NCBI GenBank assembly: GCA_027576995.1
Contig: JANBQC010000482.1
Location: forward strand, 1 to 21,866
Length of the DNA: 21,866 nt
Reading direction: 5' to 3'
Origin: Dimargaris cristalligena
Lineage: Eukaryota > Kickxellomycota > Dimargaritomycetes > Dimargaritales > Dimargaritaceae
This document shows, in pieces, positions 21,340 to 21,866 of the stretch. Below the pieces are notes generated by a model. That model did not search any database and had not been told where the DNA came from. It saw only the letters and a program-made list of their open reading frames with translations. A program made the translations under genes and the position numbers. The first letter of the stretch is position 1. The number at the start of each line of letters is the position of its first letter.

Positions 21340-21866
21340 GGTGACTCAATGGACTTGGGTGTCTTCACTTTGAGCTGAAGCCATCATATCACTGGGCCTG
21401 GGTGCTGGCTTTGGTGTCCACTCCTGTGAAATATACCCAGGGTCAGTGTTGCTGGGGCAACTAGAAACCATGACACAGTGGGTTAAAATCATACCCACTG
21501 TGGTAAACTTACCACATTTTTACCTACTTTTATTTTTTATCTATTTTTTGCACTTATCAGAAGTACACCCCTAATAAGTAAATGAGCCCCTGCCCCTAAT
21601 GAGTATAGTCATTTTTCCTACATTTTCATTAGTATAGTATTTTTTCCATTAGTATATTTTTATACTCTTGACTATGATGCACCCCTACCCCTGACTAAAC
21701 TGTACCCCTGTTTAAAGTACAGTTAAAAATAGCTTTCTCTTTTTCCCTTTTTCCTTTCTATTATTTCACATTGAATTTATTAGTTACCTGAGTATTACCT
21801 ATCCTTTGTGATAACTAATATTATTATCTGGGAACTCCCCTCCCTTTCCCTCTGCTTAGTCATCCA
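20521..21866. other. CpG-depleted block
   Basis: Reading through all 1346 bases I found a single CG dinucleotide (near 21041), while TG and CA are abundant. Genes elsewhere in the window have several CG per 60 bases; 20041-20100 alone has about six. CpG density falls across the third frame of the neighbouring gene and is almost nil beyond the frame break near 20510. This is the footprint of CpG methylation and deamination, or of DNA with a different history. Confidence 0.85.
21340..21866. other. Upstream flank with degenerate short repeats
   Basis: No gene is supported. Between about 21565 and 21715 short related units recur: CACCCCTAATAAGTA, GCCCCTAATGAGTATAG, CATTAGTATAG, CATTAGTATA and several CACCCCTA/TACCCCTG copies, among T-rich runs. 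They may be promoter sequence of the minus-strand gene or the edge of a repeat that continues outside the window. Confidence 0.5.

Overview
This is eukaryotic nuclear DNA, most probably fungal and possibly from an early-diverging lineage; the organism itself cannot be named from the sequence. The evidence is spliced genes with GT-AG introns of about 120-365 bases, a TFIID subunit (TAF7) and a vacuolar phosphoinositide scaffold (VAC14). No operons, Shine-Dalgarno sites, tRNA, rRNA, CRISPR array or complete transposon were recognised.

Layout, left to right. (1) A single-exon GNAT acetyltransferase, ElaA-like, at 187-792 (+). (2) About 7.9 kb (793-8686) without a recognisable conserved gene. Splice-site reading gives two tentative multi-exon minus-strand genes (2051-2872 and 5999-6646) and one broken or spliced minus-strand frame (7988-8494). 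(3) A two-exon gene at 8687-10154 (+) for a disordered, acidic and RG-tailed protein with a short segment resembling MLF/HAX1 proteins. (4) TAF7 in four exons on the minus strand (10636-12786), tail to tail with gene 3. (5) VAC14 in five exons on the plus strand (13971-18611), head to head with TAF7 across a 1.2 kb intergenic region. (6) An AT-rich non-coding stretch (18612-19839). (7) An unrecognised, probably decaying minus-strand gene (about 19840-21339). Its upstream half lies in a 1.35 kb block with only one CpG, although the rest of the window is rich in CpG.

No pathway links the recognised genes: TAF7 acts in Pol II initiation, VAC14 in PI(3,5)P2 synthesis at the vacuole, and the GNAT protein is a soluble acetyltransferase. 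Exon joins for TAF7 and VAC14 are well supported, because every junction keeps the frame and restores family-conserved sequence. The other multi-exon models rest on splice signals and open frames only.

The strongest unusual signal is the CpG-free right end, which looks like methylation-driven decay or DNA of different origin, together with the frame breaks in the gene there. Other points are a possible alternative C-terminus of VAC14, intron palindromes and hairpins, long homopolymer G/C tracts, and the hidden minus-strand genes. I found no convincing new multi-gene system.
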